Of a stretch of DNA of 64,000 bases, positions 33,322-41,097 are shown piece by piece (position 1 is the stretch's first letter; each line of letters begins with the position of its first letter). The DNA lies in contig CABQAZ010000006.1 in NCBI GenBank assembly GCA_902462295.1, positions 1 through 64,000 of the forward strand, given 5' to 3'. Both the position numbers and the translations under genes were made by a program. The DNA comes from an uncultured Clostridium sp. GTDB lineage: Bacteria; Bacillota; Clostridia; TANB77; CAG-508. The notes beneath the pieces are model-generated. The model had not been told where the DNA came from. It saw nothing but the letters and a program-made list of their open reading frames with translations, and ran no database searches.

Positions 33322-36054
33322 ATGTCAGTTAATTTAAAATATAAACATCAGCAAAAAACGTATCAACTTATGTGGCAAGAATTAGAAAAATATGGAATGG
33401 CAGCATTTTCATATCCAACAGGATGTGGAAAATCATTTCCGCCACTTAAGTATATAGAAGATTATTTAAATCATCAGCAGAAAGGAAATACATTAATTGT
33501 TGTTCCATATAATATTATTGCTGATCAATTTAAAGATTATATAAAACAATATGTGGATAATGGAAATAAAAGATTAAAAAATAAAAATATTATGGTAATT
33601 ACATATTCAAAACTTGCTTTATGGATGAAATATGCAAAAAATTATGAAGTCGATATAGCAATTTTTGATGAAGCTCAAATGCTTGGTGCAGAAACTTATG
33701 AACCCGCATTTGAAAAATTAAGAGAACAGTATTCAGAAGCAAAATTGATAGCAATGACTGCAACACCAGAAAGAATGGATAACAGAAATATGTTATATGA
33801 AAAATTTGGAGAACATGTAGTATATGAAATGAGTTTAACCGAGGCATTGAGTGGTTCTAAAGAGGGGGAAGTCATTTTAAAAGCACCCAAATATGTCAGA
33901 GTAATATCTCAATTAAAACCACTTCTTTCAATATATGAAGAAAAAATTGCTAAATATAATAACCCTAATAGAAAACCAATCCTATCGGAAAAATATCAAA
34001 GATTAGCTAATATTGTAAGCAATGCTCCTGGTATGGAAGATGTCTTAGCCCAAGCAATTACTAAGAAAAATGGAAAATTTATTGTTTATTGTAAAAATAG
34101 AGAAGATATGTTCAAAAAAATGAAAGATGCAAAAGCAATATTTGGAAAAGTAAATGATAATATAAAAATGGATTATTTGTTATCTATTGATTCTAATGGA
34201 ACAGGAAAAACAACCCCACAGAACTTAAAATCATTAAGAGAATTTGAAGAAAGTGAATACAATGATACCCTTCAACTACTATTTTGTGTAGATATGCTTA
34301 ACTTAGGAAAACACATTGATGGTGAAAAGCTTGATGGAGAAGTATTTTTTAGAGAAACTTATTCATCTCAAGTATATAAACAGCAAATGGGGAGAATTAT
34401 GGTTCCAGAAGATAAAGGAGAACAAAAAATAATAATAGATGCTGTAAATAACTGGCTTAGACAGGTAGATGCTTTTGATGAACTAGTTCAAGCTATTGGT
34501 ATTGGAAATGGAAAAAATCCAGAAAATAACTATGATTTATTTAAATTAACAGCTGAAGAAATTGAGTTTCTAGATTTGTTAAGAGAAATTGGTGAAGAAC
34601 TAAGATATAACTGCTTTGGTACATATGAACAAATAATTGAATGGTTAGAAACTCATGATGGTAAAATGCCACAAGCTAGACTTAGAAAAAACGGCAGATA
34701 TATTAACGGTGAGGAACTTGAAGAAAATGAACTTGAAGAAAGAAAATTATATGGTAGATGGCTTAACTGCCCTGAAAAGAAAATGCTTGATAAATATATA
34801 GGAATAGACATTAAAGATATACCAGAAGAATGGCAAGAAAAAATACAAAAATTAAGAAGTTTTGGGTTAGGACTAAAGAAAAAAGGGGTATATGAGAGAT
34901 TAATAGAATGGTTAGATATGCATAATGGAAAAATGCCTAAAGCATCAGCTACATTTAGAGATGAAAACGGAGATTATATTAGAGCTGAAAATCTTTTGCC
35001 AGAGCAAAAAGAAGAAAAAAATTTATATAATGATTGGACTAAAAGCGATGAAATCAAAATGCTAAAAAAATATATTGGTGTTTCTCTTGAAGAAATACCA
35101 GAAAGCGAAGAATGTAAAGAAATAATAAAGATACTTAGATCTTATGGACTAGGAATTTCTTTGCATGAAGAGTATATTGACTTTTTAAAAAGATACGGAA
35201 GAGAACCACGCCAAGGAATAAGAAGAAATGGAAAAACACTTGGAAAAAATGAAACAACAGATGAGCAGAAAAAAGAAAAAAGTTTATATTATAGATGGAA
35301 TAAATCAGAAGAAAAAAAGATTTCAGATGAATATTCTGGAATGCCATTAGATGAGGTCCCAGAAAATTGGAGAAAAAAAATTGAAGAACTCCGTATATTT
35401 AACGTAGGTAATAAAGATATAAGACCTTTGTTTGAAAAAATGGTTGAATGGCTTGAAATTCATAATGGAAGAACTCCTTTTGGGTATAACGGTATTCCGG
35501 TTTCAGAATTAAATGAAGAATTGTTAGCAGAAAGAACACTATTTAATGAATGGATTAATAGTGATTTGAAAAAAACAACTTGGAAATATATTAGCCGTGA
35601 TTTATCAGAAGTACCTGAAGAATGGAGAGAACAAGTTGGAAAAATGAGAGAATTAGGAGTTGGGCTAGATATTTTTGATGAAATGCTTATATGGTTTAAT
35701 GAAGGTCATAAAGGAAAATTGCCTTTAGCTAGATTTTGTAAAGATGGACATGTTATTAGCTCCACTCAAATGACAGAAGAACAAAAGAAAGAATCTAGTT
35801 TTTCTCAAAGGTGGAGAATAAGTCCATTAAAAAAAGCCTTAGATACCTATGCCGATAAAACTATTGATGAAATTCCAATAGAATGGAGAAATCAAATATC
35901 AACATTAAGAAAAAATGGAATATTTGGTAAAACGAAACAGGAAAGAATTACAGAAAGATTAAAAAAATCAGTAGCAAGAAATGTAGAATATAATTCAAAT
36001 GTAAGAGAGGAGATTGGGAAAAGTATTAGAAAGGAGAAGGAAAAATTAGTATAG
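33322..36054 (+). CDS. Superfamily 2 helicase with five C-terminal helicase-associated repeats
   Basis: About 910 residues. Motif I is YPTGCGKSFPP (near residue 33), motif II IFDEAQ, motif III AMTATPER, motif VI QQMGRIMVP. Residues about 430-890 consist of five imperfect repeats of about 80-90 residues, each of the plan EWLE-HNGKMP, a basic strand, EExELxxRWxxS, YIG/YxG, IPEEWxxxIxxLRxxGxG. Such repeats occur in helicase-associated-domain proteins of mobile DNA and may bind DNA or partner proteins. Start ATG 33322 follows GGGAGGA. It is element cargo, together with the gene 50 bases upstream. Confidence 0.87.
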   Translation: MSVNLKYKHQQKTYQLMWQELEKYGMAAFSYPTGCGKSFPPLKYIEDYLNHQQKGNTLIVVPYNIIADQFKDYIKQYVDNGNKRLKNKNIMVITYSKLALWMKYAKNYEVDIAIFDEAQMLGAETYEPAFEKLREQYSEAKLIAMTATPERMDNRNMLYEKFGEHVVYEMSLTEALSGSKEGEVILKAPKYVRVISQLKPLLSIYEEKIAKYNNPNRKPILSEKYQRLANIVSNAPGMEDVLAQAITKKNGKFIVYCKNREDMFKKMKDAKAIFGKVNDNIKMDYLLSIDSNGTGKTTPQNLKSLREFEESEYNDTLQLLFCVDMLNLGKHIDGEKLDGEVFFRETYSSQVYKQQMGRIMVPEDKGEQKIIIDAVNNWLRQVDAFDELVQAIGIGNGKNPENNYDLFKLTAEEIEFLDLLREIGEELRYNCFGTYEQIIEWLETHDGKMPQARLRKNGRYINGEELEENELEERKLYGRWLNCPEKKMLDKYIGIDIKDIPEEWQEKIQKLRSFGLGLKKKGVYERLIEWLDMHNGKMPKASATFRDENGDYIRAENLLPEQKEEKNLYNDWTKSDEIKMLKKYIGVSLEEIPESEECKEIIKILRSYGLGISLHEEYIDFLKRYGREPRQGIRRNGKTLGKNETTDEQKKEKSLYYRWNKSEEKKISDEYSGMPLDEVPENWRKKIEELRIFNVGNKDIRPLFEKMVEWLEIHNGRTPFGYNGIPVSELNEELLAERTLFNEWINSDLKKTTWKYISRDLSEVPEEWREQVGKMRELGVGLDIFDEMLIWFNEGHKGKLPLARFCKDGHVISSTQMTEEQKKESSFSQRWRISPLKKALDTYADKTIDEIPIEWRNQISTLRKNGIFGKTKQERITERLKKSVARNVEYNSNVREEIGKSIRKEKEKLV

Positions 36055-36126
36055 GCTAAAAATATCCGTTTTAAGGCTTTTTATGAATATTGGAAGCGGA
36101 CATTTTAACTATATGGAAAATACTTA
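36052..36126 (+). repeat. Direct repeat with hairpin, copy 2
   Basis: See copy 1 at 31463: shared plan TAGGCT, TCCGTTT, AAGCGGACATTTT, ACTATAT. It begins over the stop of the helicase gene. Confidence 0.65.
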
Positions 36127-36206
36127 TTAGTATTTTTTGAGAAGTTTGATAAAAATTAAATTTTTTTTATACACAGGGGAGGACAAAATCGATTTTTATG
36201 AGCAAA

Positions 36207-36243
36207 TAAGTGAAGGAGTTAAAACTCTTTCACTTATTTTAGT
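36207..36243 (+). terminator. Intrinsic terminator
   Basis: AATAAGTGAAGGAGTT and AACTCTTTCACTTATT pair (one mismatch) and TTTTAG-type tail follows. It ends the helicase transcript before the small ORF at 36294. Confidence 0.7.
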
Positions 36244-36293
36244 ATTTTTCAAAAAAATAATCATAAAATTAAATAAAAAAGGAAATAAAACAA

Positions 36294-36428
36294 ATGGCAA
36301 AACAAGAACAATTGCAATTTTTTTGCATATTCAAAGAAGAAAAAGTCGATTTTCAAACATTATTAGAAAAGGTATTTATAGAATTTATCCAAGAAAAAGA
36401 AAATAAGAAGAAATCTTCTAAATCTTGA
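36294..36428 (+). CDS. Small charged ORF before the second recombinase
   Basis: Forty-four residues (MAKQEQLQFFCIFKEEKVDF onward), with a helical middle and a Lys-rich end. A modest RBS (AAAGGA) lies 8 bases upstream. It stands about 110 bases before the recombinase, in the same position as the 54-residue ORF before the sigK recombinase, although the two sequences are not alike. It might be a directionality factor; it might also be a chance frame. Confidence 0.4.
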   Translation: MAKQEQLQFFCIFKEEKVDFQTLLEKVFIEFIQEKENKKKSSKS

Positions 36429-36494
36429 AATACAAGAAAGTTTCAAGAATATAGTTAAATTTTTTTTGAACTTTGTAAAATAAGAAAGAAATGA

Positions 36495-36528
36495 TATAAT
36501 ATTCTTTAGCAGATGATTGCTAAAGAAT
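36495..36528 (+). promoter_or_regulatory. Recombinase promoter with downstream palindrome
   Basis: TATAAT (36495-36500, with TTGTAA about 16 bases upstream) is directly followed by perfect 11-bp arms ATTCTTTAGCA (36501-36511) and TGCTAAAGAAT (36518-36528). The palindrome covers the expected transcription start, so a repressor site or a 5' hairpin controlling the recombinase is likely. Confidence 0.6.
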
Positions 36529-36539
36529 AGGAGGCGAAA

Positions 36540-38162
36540 ATGATCTTTAGCAATTACAATAATCAAACATTTAAAGTAGCAATATATATACGACTTTCAC
36601 GAGAAGATGGAGACAAACAAGAAAGTGAAAGTATTGGAAATCAAAGGGACATCATAATGAGATACATTAAAGAAAATCATTTGCAATTCATAGACGAATA
36701 TGTAGATGATGGAATATCTGGGACAACATTCGAAAGACCTGGTTTTCAAAGAATGATATCTGACATTGAGCAACAAAGGATTAACATGGTTATAACAAAA
36801 GACTTATCAAGGCTTGGAAGAGAGTATATACAGACAGGTCAATACATTGAAAAATATTTTCCAGAACACAATATAAGATATGTTGCTATAAATGATGGGA
36901 TTGATACATTTAGCAATACATCATGTAATGATATAACACCATTTAAATCTATTTTAAATGATATGTATGCAAAAGATATTTCAAAAAAAGTCAGAAGTGT
37001 TATAAAAGAAAAACAAATAAAAGGCGAATATATGTGTACAGTTGCACCATATGGATATAAAAAAGATAAAGTTCAAAAAAATCATTTAGTAATTGATGAA
37101 AATACAAGCTATATAGTAAAAGATATTTTTAACATGTATTTAAATGGAAATAGTGTTTATTCAATAAGAGATAATCTAAATAAAAGAAAAATTCAATCTC
37201 CAAGTGGATATGCAAAGAAACAAATTGAAATAAAAAAGTGGAACAGTGTAACAATTTTAAACATATTATCAAACAAGGCTTATATTGGAACAACAGTAGC
37301 CAATAAAAGAACTAATTTATCTTACAAATCTAAAAAAAGAATTAAGGTACCAATAGAAGAACATATCATAACAGAAAACACTCATGAACCTATAATAGAA
37401 AAAGAAGATTTTGAAAAAGTACAATTTTTATTAGCAAAAAAAAGCATAAATAAAAAAAATAGGCATGAATACTTATTTAGAGGATTAATTAAGTGCAAAA
37501 CATGTCACAGCAATCTTGAAGTTGGTGCAAAACTAACAAAAAAAGGTAAAGAAATTAAAAATCCAATTCCATACATAACTTGTAGAAATTCAAAAAAAGG
37601 AATTTGCCAACCACAACATTTAAATTACTATAAATTTGAAAAAGAAACATTAGAATATTTAAAAAAATTTTTAACTTTATATACAGATAAAGACGAATTA
37701 AAGGAAATTTATAAGGAATATAAAAATAATAAAGATATTAATATTGCAAAGTACAAAAAAGAAATAAAGTTAATAGAAAGTAAGATAAGTAACATTTCAA
37801 GCCAAATTGATAACATATATTTTGACAAAATCAACCATGTTATATCACAGGAGGATTATTTTAGATATACAAATAAAATTATAAATGAAAGAGATTCTTT
37901 GATAAATCAAAAAAATGAAATAAACAAACTTATAAATAGTATAAAAGAAAAACAAGGTAAATATTCAGAAAAGGAATTAAATGAAACAGTTAAAGAATTT
38001 TTAAATAATCCATCCAAAAAAACAATATATAGATTAATAGATTATATTGAAATAGATGAAAATAAAAAAATATATATTCATTTTGCATTTAGTAAATTAA
38101 GTTGTATAAGTGATTGGATAGATGAAACAATTGAATTAAAAGAGTTACTAAATCAGGAGTAA
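36540..38162 (+). CDS. Large serine recombinase of the second element
   Basis: A 540-residue recombinase. The resolvase domain has the nucleophile Ser in YIRLSREDG (residue 19), DLSRLGREYIQTGQY, and a long helix. The recombinase domain has APYGYKK and WNSVTILNILSNKAYIGTTV. A zinc ribbon (CKTCHSN, then CRNSKKGIC) and a coiled coil (residues about 395-465) follow. It is only distantly related to the sigK recombinase at 21141 (different ribbon spacing and N-terminus, TnpX-like plan). Its stop is 29 bases from the right end of the element, inside which it acts. RBS AGGAGGCG precedes the ATG. Confidence 0.93.
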   Translation: MIFSNYNNQTFKVAIYIRLSREDGDKQESESIGNQRDIIMRYIKENHLQFIDEYVDDGISGTTFERPGFQRMISDIEQQRINMVITKDLSRLGREYIQTGQYIEKYFPEHNIRYVAINDGIDTFSNTSCNDITPFKSILNDMYAKDISKKVRSVIKEKQIKGEYMCTVAPYGYKKDKVQKNHLVIDENTSYIVKDIFNMYLNGNSVYSIRDNLNKRKIQSPSGYAKKQIEIKKWNSVTILNILSNKAYIGTTVANKRTNLSYKSKKRIKVPIEEHIITENTHEPIIEKEDFEKVQFLLAKKSINKKNRHEYLFRGLIKCKTCHSNLEVGAKLTKKGKEIKNPIPYITCRNSKKGICQPQHLNYYKFEKETLEYLKKFLTLYTDKDELKEIYKEYKNNKDINIAKYKKEIKLIESKISNISSQIDNIYFDKINHVISQEDYFRYTNKIINERDSLINQKNEINKLINSIKEKQGKYSEKELNETVKEFLNNPSKKTIYRLIDYIEIDENKKIYIHFAFSKLSCISDWIDETIELKELLNQE

Positions 38163-38514
38163 AAATAACTGTGAAAATTAAGTCAACCCCATCAGGATTA
38201 ACCAGAGGAACAATATAAATAGAAACAGAATCAAATAAACGTCTAGCAGAAAAATTCCAAATAGTTAAATTATTCTGTATTGCATTACAGTATTCATATA
38301 AAAATTCTAAAAGAACAATAGAAGTTATCCACTCATTTGCATGGTAACTTGCAGAATAAAAAACTTCTTTTTGTCCACGTCCAACTCTAACATAAGGAAT
38401 ATCTTTACCCATAATACTCTTTCCAATAGAACCTGTTTGAATAAATGGATAAGACTGTTTTAAGATATTCAAATTTTCATACAATAAATTAGAACTAAAA
38501 ACAAAATCGTCCAT
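38089..38514 (-). CDS. M14 peptidoglycan peptidase, N-terminal part (interrupted gene)
   Basis: The true coding part is 38191-38514 (108 residues); the rest to 38089 is element DNA read through in frame. It has the family's first zinc motif, SYHANEW (His58, Glu61), and ends VPLVNPD. It should continue with GVDL at the far end of the element (29950). I chose ATG 38514, which lies five bases after AAGAGG, over the frame start at 38535. The N-terminal pre-strand region is typical of M14 peptidases without a signal peptide, so the enzyme is probably cytoplasmic or released on mother-cell lysis. Upstream is the sigK-like promoter motif. Confidence 0.88.
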   Translation of the reverse strand: MDDFVFSSNLLYENLNILKQSYPFIQTGSIGKSIMGKDIPYVRVGRGQKEVFYSASYHANEWITSIVLLEFLYEYCNAIQNNLTIWNFSARRLFDSVSIYIVPLVNPDGVDLIFTVIFTPDLVTLLIQLFHLSNHLYNLIY

Positions 38515-38567
38515 AAAAACCTCTTTTTCCGGCATATTTTAAATAAATGCCATAAATTTCTTGCAAT

Positions 38568-38593
38568 ATTATATGACAAAATAAAAAATATGT
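38568..38593 (-). promoter_or_regulatory. Mother-cell-type promoter of the split peptidase gene
   Basis: On the minus strand AC, 16 bases, CATATAAT. This has the same -10 and the same spacing as the sigK promoter at 12516-12541. It fits sigma-E/sigma-K-type recognition; the AT-rich background makes chance matches possible. Confidence 0.55.
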
Positions 38594-38657
38594 GATATAA
38601 ATATAATAGGTTCAAAAACTTTTATAAATTAAAAATTGTAAAAAGTAGGAGAAAGAT

Positions 38658-39494
38658 ATGGATAAAAAACAAAGAGGTCAGAAAGGAAGACATAGTTCAA
38701 ATACATATAGGACTGTTGTAAAAAGAGAAAATAGAAAAATAAAAAAAAGAAAATTAAATAAAAAGAAAGTTGCGATATTAATTATTTTAATAATAATGAT
38801 AGGAATATTAATAACAAAGACCAAAAAGAAAAACAAAATAACAGAAACATCAGTAGAACAGAATTCAGAAATAACAAGTGAAACAAGTACAAATGAAGAA
38901 AATCAAGAACAAAATCCAATAGAAGAAAAAGAAATAAATGATTGGAGATTAACACTTGCAAATTATGAAAATCTTTTACCAGAAAATTTTGAAGTAAAAG
39001 TAGAAAGCATAGATGGAACTCGACAATTTGATGCAAGAGCAATAGGAGAATTGAAAGACATGATGAATGCAATGAGAAATGATGGAATAAGTAATATATG
39101 GGTACAATCAGCATATAGAAGTGTAGCAAGACAAAAAGAATTATATGATAATAGTGTACAAAAATACTTACAACAAGGAAAAACTAAAGAAGAAGCAGAA
39201 GAATTAACAAATGACTATATAAACAAACCAGGTTCAAGTGACCATAATTTAGGATTAGCTGTAGATTTTAATTATGTAGATAATAAATTTGAAAAACTTG
39301 ATGGATTTAAATGGCTTAAAGAAAATGCAGAAAACTATGGATTTATTTTAAGATATCCGAAAGATAAAGAAGATATAACAAAAATATCTTATGAATCATG
39401 GCATTGGAGATATGTAGGAGTAGAACATGCAAAAAAAATGAATGAACTTAACATGTGTTTAGAAGAGTATGTGGAATATTTAAAGAAACAATAA
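38658..39494 (+). CDS. vanY: VanY-type D-Ala-D-Ala carboxypeptidase
   Basis: A 278-residue M15B peptidase with one N-terminal membrane helix (residues about 36-53), an Asn/Glu-rich linker, and a catalytic domain with SAYRS, the zinc motif SSDHNLGLAVDF and the late ligand motif ESWHWRYVG. It removes the terminal D-Ala of peptidoglycan stem peptides outside the cell. No vancomycin-resistance gene cluster surrounds it, so a general wall-trimming role is more likely than resistance. Confidence 0.92.
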   Translation: MDKKQRGQKGRHSSNTYRTVVKRENRKIKKRKLNKKKVAILIILIIMIGILITKTKKKNKITETSVEQNSEITSETSTNEENQEQNPIEEKEINDWRLTLANYENLLPENFEVKVESIDGTRQFDARAIGELKDMMNAMRNDGISNIWVQSAYRSVARQKELYDNSVQKYLQQGKTKEEAEELTNDYINKPGSSDHNLGLAVDFNYVDNKFEKLDGFKWLKENAENYGFILRYPKDKEDITKISYESWHWRYVGVEHAKKMNELNMCLEEYVEYLKKQ

Positions 39495-39547
39495 ATTATA
39501 ATAAATAAAGAAACATTAATTCAGCAAAAAAGAAAGGGAAAAATAAA

Positions 39548-40126
39548 ATGAAGAAAATTTATATTGTATTAACACATACAGGAACAGCATTATCAACAAT
39601 AATAAAATATTATACTAAAGATGAATTTTCACATATTTCAATAGCATTAGATGAAGATTTAAAAGAAATGTATAGCTTTGGTAGATTAAATCCGTACAAT
39701 CCCTTTTGGGGTGGTTTTGTACATGAAAATATAAAATATGGGACGTTTAGAAGATTTAAAAATACTAGAACAGAAATATATTCTTTATTAATTGAGAATG
39801 AACAATATAACAGAATAAGAAAAGTAATTAATTATTTTAAAGAGAACAAAGAAAAATATAGATTTAATATAATTGGACTATTTTGTGTTAGTTTAAAAAA
39901 GCAAATAAAAAGAAAAAACACATTTTATTGTGCAGAATTTGTACAACATGTAATGAAATCATCTGGAATTTTAGTTAAAGATTTACCGCGTGTAATCAAA
40001 CCAGAAGATTTTAAAAGAATTGAAAGATTAGAATTAGAATATCAAGGATTATTAAAAAAATATAAAAAAAGAGAAAATCCTAAATTAAAAGAAATGTTGC
40101 AAGAGAAAAAGATAAGTTATATATAA
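39548..40126 (+). CDS. YiiX/YebB-like permuted papain-fold protein
   Basis: A 192-residue soluble protein. The pattern FSHISIALD (His) and, later, FYCAEFVQHVMKSSGI (Cys) match the circularly permuted NlpC/P60 family (YiiX/YebB type), in which the His comes before the nucleophilic Cys. Such enzymes act on lipids or peptides. No signal peptide is present. It follows vanY at 53 bases. Confidence 0.7.
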   Translation: MKKIYIVLTHTGTALSTIIKYYTKDEFSHISIALDEDLKEMYSFGRLNPYNPFWGGFVHENIKYGTFRRFKNTRTEIYSLLIENEQYNRIRKVINYFKENKEKYRFNIIGLFCVSLKKQIKRKNTFYCAEFVQHVMKSSGILVKDLPRVIKPEDFKRIERLELEYQGLLKKYKKRENPKLKEMLQEKKISYI

Positions 40127-40136
40127 AAGATAAAAA

Positions 40137-40164
40137 GTTCCCCCTTTTTTGAGAAAAGGGGGAA
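40137..40164. terminator. GC-rich hairpin
   Basis: TTCCCCCTTTT and AAAAGGGGGAA. The plus-strand U-run is poor, so termination is plausible but not proven. Confidence 0.6.
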
Positions 40165-40256
40165 TAAACATTATTAAGAAAAATTTAATATTTTCTCTAT
40201 TTTTTCTTAATAAAGATTTGCTATAATATAAAAAATAAAGAAAGGAAAAAATAAAA

Positions 40257-40958
40257 ATGTACAATATATTAGTGGTAGATGATGATAAAGAAATTGTAAA
40301 GGCAATCGAAATATATTTAGGAAAAGAAAACTATAAAATAATAAAAGCATATGATGGAGAACAAGCTTTAGAAAAAATTAACAGCAATGATATACAATTA
40401 ATAATATTAGATATAATGATGCCCAAAAAAGATGGAATAGAGACACTTGAGGAGATTAGAAAAAATAAAAATATACCAGTAATAATGTTATCTGCAAAAT
40501 CTGAAGATATAGATAAAATAAACGGTTTAAATATAGGTGCGGATGATTATGTAACTAAACCATTCAATCCTGTGGAATTAATAGCAAGAGTTAACGCATT
40601 AATAAGAAGATATACTAAATTTGGAGGTGAAGTAAAAGAAAACGCTTCTAATAAAAGTATTATAAAAACAGGAGAGTTAATAATAAATGATGAATTAAAG
40701 AAAGTAATTAGTGAGGGAAAAGAAGTTAAATTAACGCCAACAGAATATAACATATTAAAGTTTTTAACAAAAAACAAAGGAAAAGTTTTTTCAATAGAAG
40801 AAATATATACAAATGTATGGGACGAGGAATGCTTTTCTGCAGAAAATGTAATTGCTGTACATATTAGGCATATAAGAGAAAAAATTGAGATAAATCCAAA
40901 GGAACCCAAATATTTAAAAGTAATATGGGGAATAGGGTATAAAGTAGAATCTCTATAA
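40257..40958 (+). CDS. OmpR-family response regulator
   Basis: A 233-residue regulator. The receiver domain (residues 1-120) has the acidic pocket (VVDDDKEI), phospho-acceptor Asp in LIILDIMMPKKDG, the Thr/Ser switch (MLSAKS) and Lys in YVTKPFNP. The winged-helix DNA-binding domain (about 135-233) ends with RHIREKIEINPKEPKYLKVI and GIGYKVE. It is VanR/PhoB-like in plan. The cognate kinase follows after a 139-base stretch full of short repeats. Confidence 0.95.
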   Translation: MYNILVVDDDKEIVKAIEIYLGKENYKIIKAYDGEQALEKINSNDIQLIILDIMMPKKDGIETLEEIRKNKNIPVIMLSAKSEDIDKINGLNIGADDYVTKPFNPVELIARVNALIRRYTKFGGEVKENASNKSIIKTGELIINDELKKVISEGKEVKLTPTEYNILKFLTKNKGKVFSIEEIYTNVWDEECFSAENVIAVHIRHIREKIEINPKEPKYLKVIWGIGYKVESL

Positions 40959-40960
40959 AG

Positions 40961-41080
40961 TTCCCCTGAAATACCCGGTCCCAGAGGTGCAAAACAAAAA
41001 AGGTACCGAAAATACCCGGTCCCAAAGGTGCAAAATAAAAAAAGGTACCTAAAATACCCGGTCCCAAAGGTGCAAAATTA
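40961..41080 (+). repeat. Three tandem copies of a 41-42 base repeat
   Basis: The core AAATACCCGGTCCC-A(A/G)AGGTGCAAAA starts near 40969, 41010 and 41052. A GGTACC precedes copies 2 and 3. GC-rich cores in an AT-rich region stand out. A fourth copy of the core lies inside the kinase gene at 42937-42972. The repeats lie between the response regulator and the kinase RBS and could affect their relative expression. Confidence 0.88.
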
Positions 41081-41097
41081 AAAAGGAGGTCTCTAAA

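Larger units (their letters stand above)
29951..38190. mobile_element. Second recombinase-encoding intervening element (8,240 bp)
   Basis: The element splits the M14 peptidase gene. Both ends share ACCCC (29946-29950 and 38186-38190). The right end (38173-38190) joined to the left end (29951-29966) forms a 34-base near-perfect palindrome, GAAAATTAAGTCAACC, CC, GGTTGGATTAATTTTC, as expected for a serine-integrase attP with central CC. The plus-strand recombinase ends 29 bases from the right boundary. Cargo: AAA/DUF4143 ATPase, dead IS481-type element, hypothetical, repeat-bearing helicase and a small ORF. No conjugation or phage structural genes are present. Confidence 0.88.

Noticed and set aside
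36137..36406. 89-residue frame across the helicase-recombinase gap
   Set aside because: No RBS, it runs over a terminator hairpin, and the 44-codon frame at 36294 has better signals.
21141..38162. The two large serine recombinases as the invertase of the switch at 3284
   Set aside because: Each ends at the edge of its own element, whose att sites do not resemble the 25-bp switch repeats. The invertase is probably encoded elsewhere.
38658..39494. Vancomycin-resistance cluster (vanY plus two-component system)
   Set aside because: No vanH, vanA/B-type ligase or vanX is nearby; VanY alone with a generic two-component system is common in Clostridia.
40961..41080. CRISPR array in the repeats between regulator and kinase
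   Set aside because: Only three units with spacers of about 5-16 AT-rich bases, no cas genes, and the core recurs inside a gene.
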